A stretch of 64,000 nucleotides of DNA from Peribacillus muralis (GTDB lineage Bacteria; Bacillota; Bacilli; Bacillales; DSM-1321): NCBI RefSeq assembly GCF_001439925.1, contig NZ_LMBV01000006.1:175660-239659 (forward strand), written 5' to 3'. The notes below the pieces were generated by a model, which searched no databases, was not told where the DNA came from, and was given only the letters and a program-made list of their open reading frames with translations. The translations under genes and the position numbers were made by a program. Shown in pieces: positions 52,642 to 61,911 of the stretch (position 1 is the stretch's first letter; each line of letters begins with the position of its first letter).

Positions 52642-53007
52642 TTATAGATTTTTTTTCTGCTTTTTCCGGGAATTGGACCATTTGTCAATCAGGATTCTTC
52701 TGATCATGGCGATATTCTGAAACAGTCTTACGCCGAATACAAAGATAGCCGCTAAATACAAGTCTACACCAAGATGTACACCTAGAAAAGCCAAACCTGC
52801 GGCAAGGACAATATTAAAGAAGAACCCCGTTACGAATACAACTTCATCATAAAGATCTTGCAAATGGGCCCTGATGCCCCCGAATAACGTATCAAATGCC
52901 GCAAGCACCGCAATGGAAAGATAATTAGAATATTCATGAGGTATATCCAAATCGACCAAAAAACCGAGAATGATCCCAATCAGAAGTCCAAAAACTGGCA
53001 GCCACAT
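52642..53007 (-). CDS. sbp: Small basic family protein Sbp (DUF1290)
   Basis: A 121-residue membrane protein of unknown function that nearly always sits between the ylxW/ylxX genes and ftsA in Bacillaceae. It has three to four hydrophobic segments (WLPVFGLLIGIILGFLVDL, LSIAVLAAFDTLFGGIRA, GFFFNIVLAAGLAFLGVHLG) and a strongly basic tail (KWSNSRKKQKKNL). Its start overlaps the ylxX stop by one base. A wall or division role is inferred from position only. Confidence 0.88.
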   Translation of the reverse strand: MWLPVFGLLIGIILGFLVDLDIPHEYSNYLSIAVLAAFDTLFGGIRAHLQDLYDEVVFVTGFFFNIVLAAGLAFLGVHLGVDLYLAAIFVFGVRLFQNIAMIRRILIDKWSNSRKKQKKNL

Positions 53008-53717
53008 TACGATTCCCCCTCATCCATAATGGGTGTCATGCGTTCCACATTCACATCATTTTGGTAGGAAGGCAGTGTCAATTCACCAATAGGTTCCTTT
53101 ATTTGCACTTCAAAGTTATCGATGTAGAAATCATCCATTAGTTCCGATCCTTCGATACGTTGCTTTAATTTCTTTGGATCCTCGGTTATTGCCTGCAATT
53201 CGAGCGGGTAATCGTTTAGAGGAATTCCATCCATCTTCGGCTGTCCATTTATATCACGAATGACCGATGATGATATATCCCTTTGTCCTGCAATGGAAAT
53301 GTCGTCCGCCCCAAACCTATACATCTCATTAACGAGTCGAATTAACAATACAGGTGAAATATACTCAACCCGTTCACCAAGGAGGGCACCTTCCTTGCTC
53401 GGTTGTATGGACACGATTACACCCTTACCTTTTATTTCGGTCAAACCTGCTTCAGCCTTTAATTCTTTCAAGGTGTCCCGCAAAACTTCTTCTTTACTCT
53501 CATTTTTCTTGGTTTCATAGGATGCAATTTTACCCTCGAGCTTGCTGATGCCGTCGATTAATTCGACCTGGGTCTGCTGTTCTTTCAATAGATCATTTTT
53601 CAGCTCCCACATATCCCTTGTATCGGAAACGACAGGTTGATTCACTAAATTGAATTGAATAGCGAGCATGAAGCCAGCAATTAAAGTAAGCAAACTAAAA
53701 GAAAGCTTTTTTTTCAT
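53007..53717 (-). CDS. ylxX: DUF881 family protein YlxX
   Basis: A 236-residue exported protein: an N-terminal membrane segment (LSFSLLTLIAGFMLAIQFN), a coiled coil (about 40-85) and a DUF881 domain with GKGVIVSIQPS, NEMYRFGADDISIAGQR and LELQAITEDP. Function is unknown. It is a paralog of the adjacent ylxW, and the same pair occurs in B. subtilis. The start may be the ATG at 53717 (MKKKLSF) or a GTG four codons earlier; neither has a strong RBS. Confidence 0.85.
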   Translation of the reverse strand: MKKKLSFSLLTLIAGFMLAIQFNLVNQPVVSDTRDMWELKNDLLKEQQTQVELIDGISKLEGKIASYETKKNESKEEVLRDTLKELKAEAGLTEIKGKGVIVSIQPSKEGALLGERVEYISPVLLIRLVNEMYRFGADDISIAGQRDISSSVIRDINGQPKMDGIPLNDYPLELQAITEDPKKLKQRIEGSELMDDFYIDNFEVQIKEPIGELTLPSYQNDVNVERMTPIMDEGES

Positions 53718-53759
53718 TTCCAGTCCCACACCAATCTTTCTTCGAATCCAGGAACGTGA

Positions 53760-54452
53760 TCAACCTCCAATAACGGGGTCAAAAATGATATTCTTTTTCT
53801 TTTCCATTGTAAAGATAATATTATCGTCAACCAGCTGCTCCTTTATGCCTCCAGGTAAGTCGAGGGAAGCACCCAGGACATCCGGGTCCCCAATTGCAGA
53901 AATGATGAATGGAGCTGGATGCTGGTGTCCATCGACCGTGATGACTGGCCCATTACAGATTATATAGGAATCACGGTTTAACCTCTGGCCGTTTATCGCA
54001 ACAGCCTCCGCACCTGATATGTATAATTCATTTACAACCTTGAAGACATGCTGTTCATGTACCAAGTAGTCATTGACATTGGCTTTTGGGTCCATATTTG
54101 TACCATCTTCAAGGGTCACCTGAAGGCCTGTACCTCTCACCTTCACTTTTCCGAGAAACATTCGGTACTTCTCCGTATCTTTGGCCAAATTGAAAAAAAG
54201 CTGCTTTTCCTGAGCCAGATCTTTTTCAATTTTGGATACGATATCCTGCTTTTGAAGCAGTTCTTTCTGAAATTCCCGGTTCTGTTTCTCTTGTTCGATC
54301 AGTTGCTGCCTAAGCTCGTATTCTTGATTCCAGGCCTTGTCCTCCCTTACTCCCTGATTATCTTTAGTCAGATTGTAAGAGAAGGCAATCATAAAGCCGA
54401 GCACCACGCAAACGAGGGATAAAACCACCCGTTTGCCATCAATTTTGCTCAT
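53760..54452 (-). CDS. ylxW: DUF881 family protein YlxW
   Basis: A 230-residue protein with an N-terminal membrane anchor (VVLSLVCVVLGFMIAFSYNL), a long charged coiled coil (about 45-100, EYELRQQLIEQEKQNREFQ) and a DUF881 domain containing GTGLQVTLEDGTN, NELYISGAEAVAINGQRL and ISAIGDPDVLGASL. Function is unknown. I start at the ATG at 54452 (MSKIDGKRVVL), which has AAAGGAA upstream; the longer frame to 54521 lies inside divIB. It overlaps divIB by 14 bases. Confidence 0.88.
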   Translation of the reverse strand: MSKIDGKRVVLSLVCVVLGFMIAFSYNLTKDNQGVREDKAWNQEYELRQQLIEQEKQNREFQKELLQKQDIVSKIEKDLAQEKQLFFNLAKDTEKYRMFLGKVKVRGTGLQVTLEDGTNMDPKANVNDYLVHEQHVFKVVNELYISGAEAVAINGQRLNRDSYIICNGPVITVDGHQHPAPFIISAIGDPDVLGASLDLPGGIKEQLVDDNIIFTMEKKKNIIFDPVIGG

Positions 54453-55221
54453 TCGTGTCTTCCTTTTGTTCCGCGTCTTTATACGCTTTAAAATAAGAAC
54501 CCACTTCCAGATCGATGACACCCTTTACCTTTGGATCCAGCTGACTGACGATTGATGGGTAGTGAATCATTTTCTCGAATAACGTCCGGCTTGTAGCGCT
54601 CACTTCAAATCCATCGTTCATGAACATGACAATATGATATCCATCCGTTTTGGTAGGGGCATAATGAATTTCCGAAATGGCATTCTGAATTTCGATAGGG
54701 AGTTTATCCAGCTCTTCTAAAAGCAACTTTAATGCTTTACCCTCTTTGAAGCCAATTAAAACCGGGGCAAATACTGGAATTTCTCCTGTAGCTAACTCCT
54801 CCAGGACCGATCCGTTCTCCAAAATGGGTGCATATTTCCCATTATTGGACAGGTATGCCATTCTATTATGTTCAGATACCGTAATTTTAATCGAATTTGG
54901 AAATACAGGTGTTACTTTAGCGCTTTTTATTTCCTGGTTACTTTTAATATTAGCTGCTGCTGTACCAGTATCGACCTTCCAAATGCTTCGATCCTTCTTC
55001 ACCTTACTCAATTCAATGATTTGCTTCGATGTAATATACCGATTCCCTTCCACCTGCACGGTTTGCACATGGCTTAACGGGGATAAGAAATATAGCACGC
55101 ATGCAACCAGAATGAAGAAAAGGGAAAGCAAAAGCACCAGCCGTCTGTTTGCTTTGCTTTTTCTTAATTGTTTTAATTTCGGGATGCGGTCCTCAATGGA
55201 GACGATTTTCCCCTTTTCCAT
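54439..55221 (-). CDS. divIB: Cell division protein DivIB (FtsQ)
   Basis: A bitopic septal protein of the DivIB-DivIC-FtsL complex that controls septal wall synthesis. The 260 residues comprise a short basic cytoplasmic tail (KLKQLRKSKANRR), one membrane helix (LVLLLSLFFILVACVLYFL, about 27-45), a POTRA domain (VQTVQVEGNRYITSKQIIELSKV) and the FtsQ/DivIB beta domain ending ..VKGVIDLEVGSYFKAY. The ATG at 55221 follows GAGGTG closely and removes an 18-codon non-conserved extension. In B. subtilis it directly follows murB, as here. Confidence 0.94.
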   Translation of the reverse strand: MEKGKIVSIEDRIPKLKQLRKSKANRRLVLLLSLFFILVACVLYFLSPLSHVQTVQVEGNRYITSKQIIELSKVKKDRSIWKVDTGTAAANIKSNQEIKSAKVTPVFPNSIKITVSEHNRMAYLSNNGKYAPILENGSVLEELATGEIPVFAPVLIGFKEGKALKLLLEELDKLPIEIQNAISEIHYAPTKTDGYHIVMFMNDGFEVSATSRTLFEKMIHYPSIVSQLDPKVKGVIDLEVGSYFKAYKDAEQKEDTNEQN

Positions 55222-55319
55222 CCCTTTCACCTCTTCCTGAAAAAATGGATGGCTTTTAATACAATACGAAATCAAGACACACTCTAAGTCCGTTTATTTG
55301 AAACTTTAAAAGGTAACAT

Positions 55320-55350
55320 ATTATAACACAAAATTTGGATATAATGAATA
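55320..55350 (-). promoter_or_regulatory. candidate promoter of divIB
   Basis: A perfect TATAAT (55325-55320) lies on the minus strand between murB and divIB, about 100 nt before the start codon; the best -35 at 17 bp is TTCATT, a weak match. Confidence 0.38.
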
Positions 55351-56259
55351 TTACTTACGGCCGATAATTTCCACTTCTGTTTCCAACTCAATTTCAAACT
55401 TATCATACACCGTATCTTTCACATGCTGTATCAAGGCTTGAACATCCGCTGCACTGCCGCTACCCGTATTAACGATGAAGTTTCCGTGCATCGGGGAAAT
55501 TTGTGCACCGCCAATCGAGTGTCCCTTCAGACCGGCATTTTCCACTAGTTTACCGGCATGGTGTGGGAGTGGATTCCTGAATATACTGCCTGCACATGGC
55601 AGGTTATATGGCTGGGTATCTTTGCGATAGTTTTTGTTATCCTGCATTCTTCCAACAATTTCGGTTTTATCGCCCTCGGTCAATTGAAAAACGGCTTCCA
55701 AAACGATGCCAGGTCTTTTCTTTTGAAGCAGAGAAGTCCGATAAGAAAACTCCATATCTTCCCTTGAAAGCCAAGCTAGAGTTCCATCTTCAAAAAGGAC
55801 ATGTGCCTCCTTGAGAATCTCACTCATATCAGAACCATGTGCACCAGCGTTCATATAGACAGCTCCGCCGACCGAACCAGGAATCCCACTGGCAAATTCC
55901 AGCCCTGCATAGCCTTTTTTACTGATTAGGACGGACAAGCTGACAAGTGACACACCAGCTCCAGCTTTAATCTCCTTTCCATTCATCTCGACGTGATCAA
56001 GGCCTTTACCCAACTTAAGCACGGCACCTTCAATTCCGCCATCACTTACAAGAAGGTTGGAGCCCCTCCCAATCGCCCGCCACGGAATGGCATGCTCATT
56101 GATGACCTTCATCGTTTTTTCTATATTTTCAATGGATGATGGCACGATGAATAAATCAGCGGGCCCACCTATTTTCATAGTTGTATGATTCGCAAGTGGT
56201 TCTTGTTCAAGAACCTTGCCGATTTTCATTTCAGTTAATTGCTTTATCACTTTATCCAT
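55351..56259 (-). CDS. murB: UDP-N-acetylmuramate dehydrogenase
   Basis: FAD enzyme that reduces UDP-GlcNAc-enolpyruvate to UDP-MurNAc. The 302 residues fit the short, Gram-positive (type II) Mur[36 protein letters not shown], the FAD-binding [20 protein letters not shown], the catalytic serine in [10 protein letters not shown], and the glutamate in [11 protein letters not shown] context. GGAGG precedes the ATG. Unlike in B. subtilis, murG does not precede it; a promoter of its own lies upstream. Confidence 0.97.
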   Translation of the reverse strand: MDKVIKQLTEMKIGKVLEQEPLANHTTMKIGGPADLFIVPSSIENIEKTMKVINEHAIPWRAIGRGSNLLVSDGGIEGAVLKLGKGLDHVEMNGKEIKAGAGVSLVSLSVLISKKGYAGLEFASGIPGSVGGAVYMNAGAHGSDMSEILKEAHVLFEDGTLAWLSREDMEFSYRTSLLQKKRPGIVLEAVFQLTEGDKTEIVGRMQDNKNYRKDTQPYNLPCAGSIFRNPLPHHAGKLVENAGLKGHSIGGAQISPMHGNFIVNTGSGSAADVQALIQHVKDTVYDKFEIELETEVEIIGRK

Positions 56260-56410
56260 GATAAACCTCCTCGTTGTTCCCGAAATGCCAGATCATGCTT
56301 TTCAATTCCTCTTTCATGAGGTCTCTAATTTCCCAAGAATGCTACCACCTTGCATGCAAAAGCAAAAAAAATGAACAGAAGTAAGCGCCTATGCGGCCTA
56401 ACCCTCTTAT

Positions 56411-56440
56411 ACTATAGTCTAAACAAAGGTGTATTGCCAA
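56411..56440 (-). promoter_or_regulatory. sigma-A promoter of murB
   Basis: TTGGCA (56440-56435), 18-bp spacer, TATAGT (56416-56411) on the minus strand, in the 348-nt gap where murG would be expected. It gives a leader of about 150 nt containing GGTGGTAGC and a small CCTC/GAGG hairpin. Confidence 0.65.
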
Positions 56441-56552
56441 TATTTATTGTGGATTCCCCAACATTCATGCATGGTAATATTTAATTGGCATTTCATATAT
56501 TTCTAATTTCAGACAAGGTTCTTTCCCTATCGTTACCTGTAAAGGCTTTCAA

Positions 56553-56594
56553 CCTAAAAAGGGAAGCCCCGCGTATGCCAGGGCCTCCCTTTTA
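56553..56594 (-). terminator. intrinsic terminator of spoVE
   Basis: AAAAGGGAGGCCC..GGGGCTTCCCTTTT-type stem (near-perfect, about 13 bp) lies 15-50 nt after the spoVE stop on the minus strand and is followed by T residues. It separates spoVE from murB. Confidence 0.8.
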
Positions 56595-56607
56595 TTCGAA
56601 TATTCTC

Positions 56608-57708
56608 TCAAAATCTTGAGTAGCGACTAATGTTCAATAGTACCCCAATCGCCATCAACATAAGCGTTAACGATGAACCACCGTAACTTAATAGCGGCAG
56701 GGTGATGCCCGTAACTGGCATCAAGCCCGTAACGACTCCGATATTGATCATCACCTGGATGGCGACCATGGCAATGATCCCCACCGCTACAAGGCTACCG
56801 TATAAATCAGGTGCCCCAAGCGCGATTCGAATGCCCCGCCAAAGCATCAGCGCGAATAATAAAATGACGAGGGAACCGCCGATGAATCCCAGTTCCTCGG
56901 AAAGTATCGCAAAAATGAAATCGGTTTGCGGCTCCGGTAAATAGAAAAATTTCTGGCGGCTTTGCCCGAGACCAAGGCCGAACAATCCCCCTGGTCCGAT
57001 TGCATAAAACGACTGGATCATTTGAAAGCCGCTGCCCAAGGGGTCTTCCCATGGATCCAAAAAGGATGTGATCCTTTTTATCCGGTATGGCGCTGACAGA
57101 ATCAAACCGATGAAACCAGCTATGCCGATCAATCCCAAGCCAACAAAATGGCTGATTCTTGCCCCGGAAATAAATATCATGACGATGCAAGTTCCCACCA
57201 TGACGGTTCCCGTCCCAAGGTCGGGCTGTAACATGATCAAGCCAAATGCCAAAAACACTAACCCTAAGGATGGAAGCATCCCTTTTTTAAAGGAGGTGAT
57301 TAGCTTTTGCCGTTCGGATAAAAACTTCGCTAAAAACGCGATCATCGCCAGCTTCATGAACTCGGAGGGTTGGACCGAAAAGGCACCTACGCCAATCCAG
57401 CTCCGCGAACCATTTCTCGCCATCCCTATTCCTGGCACCAATACTGCAAGCAGCATGATGAAACAAATGATGATCAAGATCTTGGCCCAGGTCCGCCATG
57501 TCCAGTAATCCACATTCATGATGAAAAACATGGCGATGACACCGACACAGGCAAACAGCAACTGCCTTTTTGCAAAGTAAAATGAATCCTCAAATTTATA
57601 TGTTGCCCAAATGGCACTCGCGCTATAAACCATGATTAACCCAACAGTCAAAAGAGTTAAGGTGACGATAATGAGAATGAGATCAGGATTCGATTTTTTT
57701 AATGGCAC
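56608..57708 (-). CDS. spoVE: Stage V sporulation protein E (SEDS-family glycosyltransferase)
   Basis: A SEDS peptidoglycan polymerase that works with SpoVD to make spore cortex. The 366-residue protein has about ten membrane helices and the family marks NGSRSWIGVGAFSVQPSEFMKL, QPDLGTG, PYRIKRITSFLDPWEDPLGSGFQ, ILSEELGF and TGITLPLLSYGGSSL. It matches B. subtilis SpoVE rather than FtsW or RodA in length and position. The frame opens at 57753; the GTG at 57708, six bases after GAGGTGG, gives the exact SpoVE start (VPLKKSNPDL). Terminators on both sides make it monocistronic. Confidence 0.95.
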   Translation of the reverse strand: MPLKKSNPDLILIIVTLTLLTVGLIMVYSASAIWATYKFEDSFYFAKRQLLFACVGVIAMFFIMNVDYWTWRTWAKILIIICFIMLLAVLVPGIGMARNGSRSWIGVGAFSVQPSEFMKLAMIAFLAKFLSERQKLITSFKKGMLPSLGLVFLAFGLIMLQPDLGTGTVMVGTCIVMIFISGARISHFVGLGLIGIAGFIGLILSAPYRIKRITSFLDPWEDPLGSGFQMIQSFYAIGPGGLFGLGLGQSRQKFFYLPEPQTDFIFAILSEELGFIGGSLVILLFALMLWRGIRIALGAPDLYGSLVAVGIIAMVAIQVMINIGVVTGLMPVTGITLPLLSYGGSSLTLMLMAIGVLLNISRYSRF

Positions 57709-57775
57709 GGTCATCCACCTCGAGGAAGTTTTTCGAGCCTGTACGAATAACAAACATCAATGCTGCACTATAGCC

Positions 57776-57812
57776 AAAAAAAAAGCGATAACGGCTCATT
57801 ATCGCTTTTTTC
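57776..57812 (-). terminator. intrinsic terminator of murD
   Basis: AAAAAAGCGATAA/TTATCGCTTTTTT stem (13 bp, 8-nt loop) followed by a T run on the minus strand, about 50 nt after the murD stop. Confidence 0.9.
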
Positions 57813-57859
57813 CAAGGTGTCAACGTAGAAGCAGATTCACTTCTTTTTAGCGAAAGCTG

Positions 57860-59212
57860 TTACTTAAGTTTATGCACGGCCTCCATAAACATGTCTCCTC
57901 TTTGCTCAAAAGTTTTATATTGATCCCAGCTTGCACACGCCGGGGAGAGAAGAATACAGTCGCCTTCACTTGATAAGTCAAATGCAGCCGGTACGGCCTT
58001 TTCAACATTATCGACACGTTTTATATTCGTTATTCCTATTTCTTTTGCTATCCGCTCAATTTTTTCTGCCGTTTCGCCAAACGTTATCACGGCTTTGACA
58101 TTTTTCATAGCCGGTTTTAACTCATCGAATTCATTGCCGCGGTCCAATCCGCCCGCCAAGAGGATGACAGGTTCAGAAAAGGATGTCAACGCTTTGGATG
58201 CTGCTAGGATGTTCGTCGCCTTCGAATCATTATAAAATTTACGGTCATCGATCAAAGCTACAAACTGCAAGCGATGCTCCACCCCATAAAATGTTTTCAG
58301 GACAGTCTGAATCGCTTCGTTTGCAACACCCTTCAGTTTGGCCGCTGAAATCGCCGCGAGCACATTCTCCAAATTGTGTTTCCCGGGAAGGGCTATGTCA
58401 GCAATAACAATGATTTTTTCTCCACGGAAGAAGACGGCACCACCTTCTACATAGGCACCATTTTCGTGCTTCACTTCAGTCGAAAATGGAACAAGCTCCG
58501 CCTTGGATTTTTTCGCCATGGATATAACCGCCTCTTGATCTGCATTATAAATCAAGAAATCAGAGGCAAGTTGATTTTCCGTAATCGCTGCTTTCGCTTC
58601 TGCATACTCCTGTTTCGAGCTATGATAATCCAGATGCGCATCATACAAATTGGTCAAAATTGAAATTTCAGGACGAAACTCCTCTATTCCCATCAGCTGG
58701 AATGATGATAGTTCAATGACGATCGTCTCATCGGCTTTTGCCTGTTCAGCTACACCAGAAGCGACTGTTCCGATATTCCCGGCAATAAGCGGTGATTTTT
58801 CACCGGCCTTCAACATTTCGAATACCAAAGTCGTCGTAGTCGTTTTCCCATTCGTGCCCGTGATTCCTACGAAGGGGGCCTCACTGATTTGATAGGCAAG
58901 CTCCACTTCCGTGATGACCGGAATCCCTTTTTCCAATGCCCCTTTTACGATCGGGTTTCGATAGGGGATACCTGGGTTTTTGACGATCAATTCGAAGCCT
59001 TCATCGAGCAGTTCAATAGGATGGCTGCCACAGATGACTTTGATTCCCTGTTCCAGCAGTCCTTGAGCCTCCGGGTTTTCCGAAAGTGGGTTCATGTCAT
59101 TGACCGTCACGAAAGCGCCTAATCTATGTAGAAGCGATGCTGCCATCACTCCGCTCTTTGCCAAGCCCAATACCAATATTTTCTTCTCTGAATACCTTTC
59201 AGTCTCTTTCAA
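57860..59212 (-). CDS. murD: UDP-N-acetylmuramoylalanine--D-glutamate ligase
   Basis: Adds D-glutamate to UDP-MurNAc-L-Ala. The 450 residues follow the Mur ligase plan: N-terminal UDP-binding Rossmann domain ([19 protein letters not shown]), ATPase domain with [15 protein letters not shown] (about 114-128), the carbamylated-lysine region, YDAHLDYH, and the C-terminal domain with NDSKATN and [19 protein letters not shown]. The start is TTG at 59212, directly after the mraY stop, with GAGGTG nine bases before it. Confidence 0.96.
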   Translation of the reverse strand: MKETERYSEKKILVLGLAKSGVMAASLLHRLGAFVTVNDMNPLSENPEAQGLLEQGIKVICGSHPIELLDEGFELIVKNPGIPYRNPIVKGALEKGIPVITEVELAYQISEAPFVGITGTNGKTTTTTLVFEMLKAGEKSPLIAGNIGTVASGVAEQAKADETIVIELSSFQLMGIEEFRPEISILTNLYDAHLDYHSSKQEYAEAKAAITENQLASDFLIYNADQEAVISMAKKSKAELVPFSTEVKHENGAYVEGGAVFFRGEKIIVIADIALPGKHNLENVLAAISAAKLKGVANEAIQTVLKTFYGVEHRLQFVALIDDRKFYNDSKATNILAASKALTSFSEPVILLAGGLDRGNEFDELKPAMKNVKAVITFGETAEKIERIAKEIGITNIKRVDNVEKAVPAAFDLSSEGDCILLSPACASWDQYKTFEQRGDMFMEAVHKLK

Positions 59213-60190
59213 TTATATCCACACCTCTAAATAGATTCCGAGTACCGCACACAGCAAGCCTACTGTCCAGAAAGTCACGACGACGCGCCATTCGGACCAC
59301 CCCGATAGTTCATAGTGATGGTGAAGCGGACTCATTTTAAAAATACGTTTACCAGTCGTTTTAAAAGATGCTACCTGCAGAATGACAGAGAGCGTCTCAA
59401 TGACAAAAACTCCGCCAATGATGACCAACAGTATTTCAAGCTTCGTCAACAAGGCTATCGTTGCGATTGCCCCTCCCAGAGCCAAGGACCCTGTATCACC
59501 CATAAATACCTTTGCAGGGTGTGCATTGAATACTAAAAATCCAAGAACAGACCCTACGACCGCCACCGAAAATATAGAAACATCATATTGTGACTGACTC
59601 CATGCCAAAATCGCAAAAGCACCGAAGGCAATGGCTGAAGTGCCTGAGACAAGTCCGTCCAGGCCATCCGTCAAATTGACGGCATTCGAGAAACCGACCA
59701 GCCAGAAAATTACGATAAACAGATAAAACCAGCCAAAGTCGACTGAAAAGTCTGTGCCTGGAATCGTCAATTCAGGATTGAAACGGTCTGTCTGTTTGAA
59801 GACGAAGTAAAAGATCACCGAAATCACAATCTGTCCAAGCAGTTTTTGTTTGGAGGTCAAGCCAAGGTTCCGCTTCATGACCACCTTGATGAAATCATCA
59901 AGGAAACCAAGCAAGCCAAACCCTAACGTAACGAATAATAATAAATAAGTTTCGGTGGAAGGTACCGAAAATTTAAAAGTCATCACTAGCGTAGCGATGG
60001 TAACCGATAATAATATGACCAAACCGCCCATGGTGGGCGTTCCCGTTTTCTTTAAATGCGATTGTGGGCCTTCTTCCCTTATGCTTTGCCCGAATTTCAA
60101 TCTTCTTAAAAACGGGATGAAAATCGGCGAAAGAAGAACGGTTACTAAAAACGCCACCAAAATCGTATAAAAAATTACTTGTTCCAACAT
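59213..60190 (-). CDS. mraY: Phospho-N-acetylmuramoyl-pentapeptide-transferase
   Basis: Integral membrane enzyme that transfers phospho-MurNAc-pentapeptide to undecaprenyl phosphate, giving lipid I. The 325-residue protein has ten hydrophobic helices and the signatures [21 protein letters not shown] (aspartate pair), [15 protein letters not shown] and [12 protein letters not shown] plus the HHHYE motif ([11 protein letters not shown]). GGGAG lies upstream of the ATG. It is 90 nt downstream of murE. Confidence 0.97.
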   Translation of the reverse strand: MLEQVIFYTILVAFLVTVLLSPIFIPFLRRLKFGQSIREEGPQSHLKKTGTPTMGGLVILLSVTIATLVMTFKFSVPSTETYLLLFVTLGFGLLGFLDDFIKVVMKRNLGLTSKQKLLGQIVISVIFYFVFKQTDRFNPELTIPGTDFSVDFGWFYLFIVIFWLVGFSNAVNLTDGLDGLVSGTSAIAFGAFAILAWSQSQYDVSIFSVAVVGSVLGFLVFNAHPAKVFMGDTGSLALGGAIATIALLTKLEILLVIIGGVFVIETLSVILQVASFKTTGKRIFKMSPLHHHYELSGWSEWRVVVTFWTVGLLCAVLGIYLEVWI

Positions 60191-60280
60191 TCCTTACTCC
60201 CTCATTCCTAACACAATTCAAATAAAAAATTCTGCTTGTTGTCTTTTCTTGTTTGTAGACGTAGCACCTTCACCGATGGT

Positions 60281-61753
60281 TCAAGCTGAACCGAATCGGC
60301 TCTTAATCGCCTTTTCCGCTTCTTCACGGTCATCGAAGTGCAGAACTTCGTCACCAACCAATTGATAGGTTTCATGCCCTTTTCCAGCTATTAAAATGAC
60401 GTCGCCCTCTTCCGCCATGGAAACGGCATATGCTATTGCCTGTCTCCGATCTTCGATTACCTTATATTCTTTCCCTGCCACTCCAGCTTCCATATCCCGC
60501 AGGATTTGGGCCGCATCTTCGCTGCGAGGATTATCGGAGGTGAAGATAGGGTCGGTCGCCAGGTTGCATGCAATTTCCGCCATGATCGGGCGCTTTGTCT
60601 TGTCGCGGTCCCCGCCGCAGCCAACTATAACGAAGATTTTCTTTTCAGCGAACTCAGCAACGGTCTTGAGGACATTCTCCAAGCTGTCTGGAGTATGGGC
60701 GTAGTCGACGATGACTGGAAAGGCTTGATTCGCCGTAACGAGCTCAAAACGGCCTGCCACGCCTTTTATTTCCTCAATTGATTTAATGGTTTCATCTATA
60801 TCGTTCCCTGCACATAAGGCAGCCGCAAGCGCGGAGAGCACATTATATACGCTGAATTTACCAATTAGCTTCAGCTGAATGTAACGTTCTTCCTTACCCG
60901 CTGTCAAGGTGAAAGATGTGCCATTCGCATCGATCTTTATATCCTTAGCCCTGATATCAGCTTCATTGTCAATGCCATAAGTAACGACTGTAGCAGCCGT
61001 CGCTTTAATGTAATCACCAGTAGCCTCATCATCGGCGTTAAGCACGGCGTATTTAGGGCGATTTTCTATGTAAGCATTTCCGAGCTGTGAGAAAAACAAA
61101 GATTTTGCCTGCTTGTATCTGTCCATCGTTTCATGGAAATCCAAATGATCTTGTGTGAGATTCGTAAATACGGCAATATCATAATCACAGCCATGGACGC
61201 GACCAAGTTCCAGTGCATGCGAAGATACTTCCATTATGGCCGTAGAGACAGACGCTTCGGTCATTTCATGAAAAGCCTTCTGCAGTGTCACGCTATCTGG
61301 CGTTGTATTCTTCGTTTCATAGACCTTATCGAATATTTTCGTATACATCGTGCCGATCAATCCCGTTTTTTCATGCCGATCCTCAAAAATCTTTTCAAGC
61401 AGGTGACTCGTTGTCGTCTTTCCGTTCGTGCCGGTGATTCCGATCAGGCGCAACTTTTGCGTTGGATGACCATAGAATGCATCGGCAAGGACCGCCATCG
61501 CCCGGCTTGAATCCCTGACTACGATTACGGGTACAGGCAAATCAAGCTCCCGTTCGGCAATGATTGCCGCAGCACCATGCTCAACAGCGGATTGGGCAAA
61601 ATCATGACCATCGACCGTATAACCTTTTATGCAAACAAATAAACTTCCGTCTTTGACTTTACGGTTATCATTTTCAATGGAGGTGATTTCAGGATTTTCT
61701 CCTTCATGGCTAAATAAGGAGTGTAAATAAGATAGTAATTTTTGAAGCTTCAT
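60281..61753 (-). CDS. murE: UDP-MurNAc-tripeptide synthetase (meso-diaminopimelate-adding)
   Basis: Adds the third residue of the wall stem peptide. The 490-residue protein has the ATP-binding [16 protein letters not shown] (about 109-124), [28 protein letters not shown], and the C-terminal specificity motif DNPRSED (near 408). DNPR is the pattern of enzymes that add meso-diaminopimelate rather than lysine, agreeing with a Bacillus-type wall. A weak hairpin lies between it and spoVD. Confidence 0.97.
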   Translation of the reverse strand: MKLQKLLSYLHSLFSHEGENPEITSIENDNRKVKDGSLFVCIKGYTVDGHDFAQSAVEHGAAAIIAERELDLPVPVIVVRDSSRAMAVLADAFYGHPTQKLRLIGITGTNGKTTTSHLLEKIFEDRHEKTGLIGTMYTKIFDKVYETKNTTPDSVTLQKAFHEMTEASVSTAIMEVSSHALELGRVHGCDYDIAVFTNLTQDHLDFHETMDRYKQAKSLFFSQLGNAYIENRPKYAVLNADDEATGDYIKATAATVVTYGIDNEADIRAKDIKIDANGTSFTLTAGKEERYIQLKLIGKFSVYNVLSALAAALCAGNDIDETIKSIEEIKGVAGRFELVTANQAFPVIVDYAHTPDSLENVLKTVAEFAEKKIFVIVGCGGDRDKTKRPIMAEIACNLATDPIFTSDNPRSEDAAQILRDMEAGVAGKEYKVIEDRRQAIAYAVSMAEEGDVILIAGKGHETYQLVGDEVLHFDDREEAEKAIKSRFGSA

Positions 61754-61858
61754 TTTTCCATCCCTCTCAACTTAATTTGAGGATTCATTATATGTGATTA
61801 CCCTTGGCTTGTCGAGAAACCAATTTTAATTATACGGGGTAATCACGACTCCGTAAAC

Positions 61859-61887
61859 AAAGCGGCTGATGATTCTTCAGCCGCTTT
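61859..61887 (-). terminator. hairpin between spoVD and murE, weak terminator
   Basis: A perfect 11-bp stem (AAAGCGGCTGA/TCAGCCGCTTT, 7-nt loop) is followed on the minus strand by only TTTG TTTACGG, so termination may be partial. It would still allow some read-through from spoVD to murE. Confidence 0.6.
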
Positions 61888-61911
61888 ACCTATTCATCTA
61901 TTATATTATAC

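Noticed and set aside
56329..56360. GGTGGTAGC in the murB leader, reminiscent of a T-box sequence
   Set aside because: Only about nine bases match, the ACCGCGG part is lost, and no terminator or stem I follows the T-box pattern. A murB T-box would also make no sense for a sugar-nucleotide enzyme.
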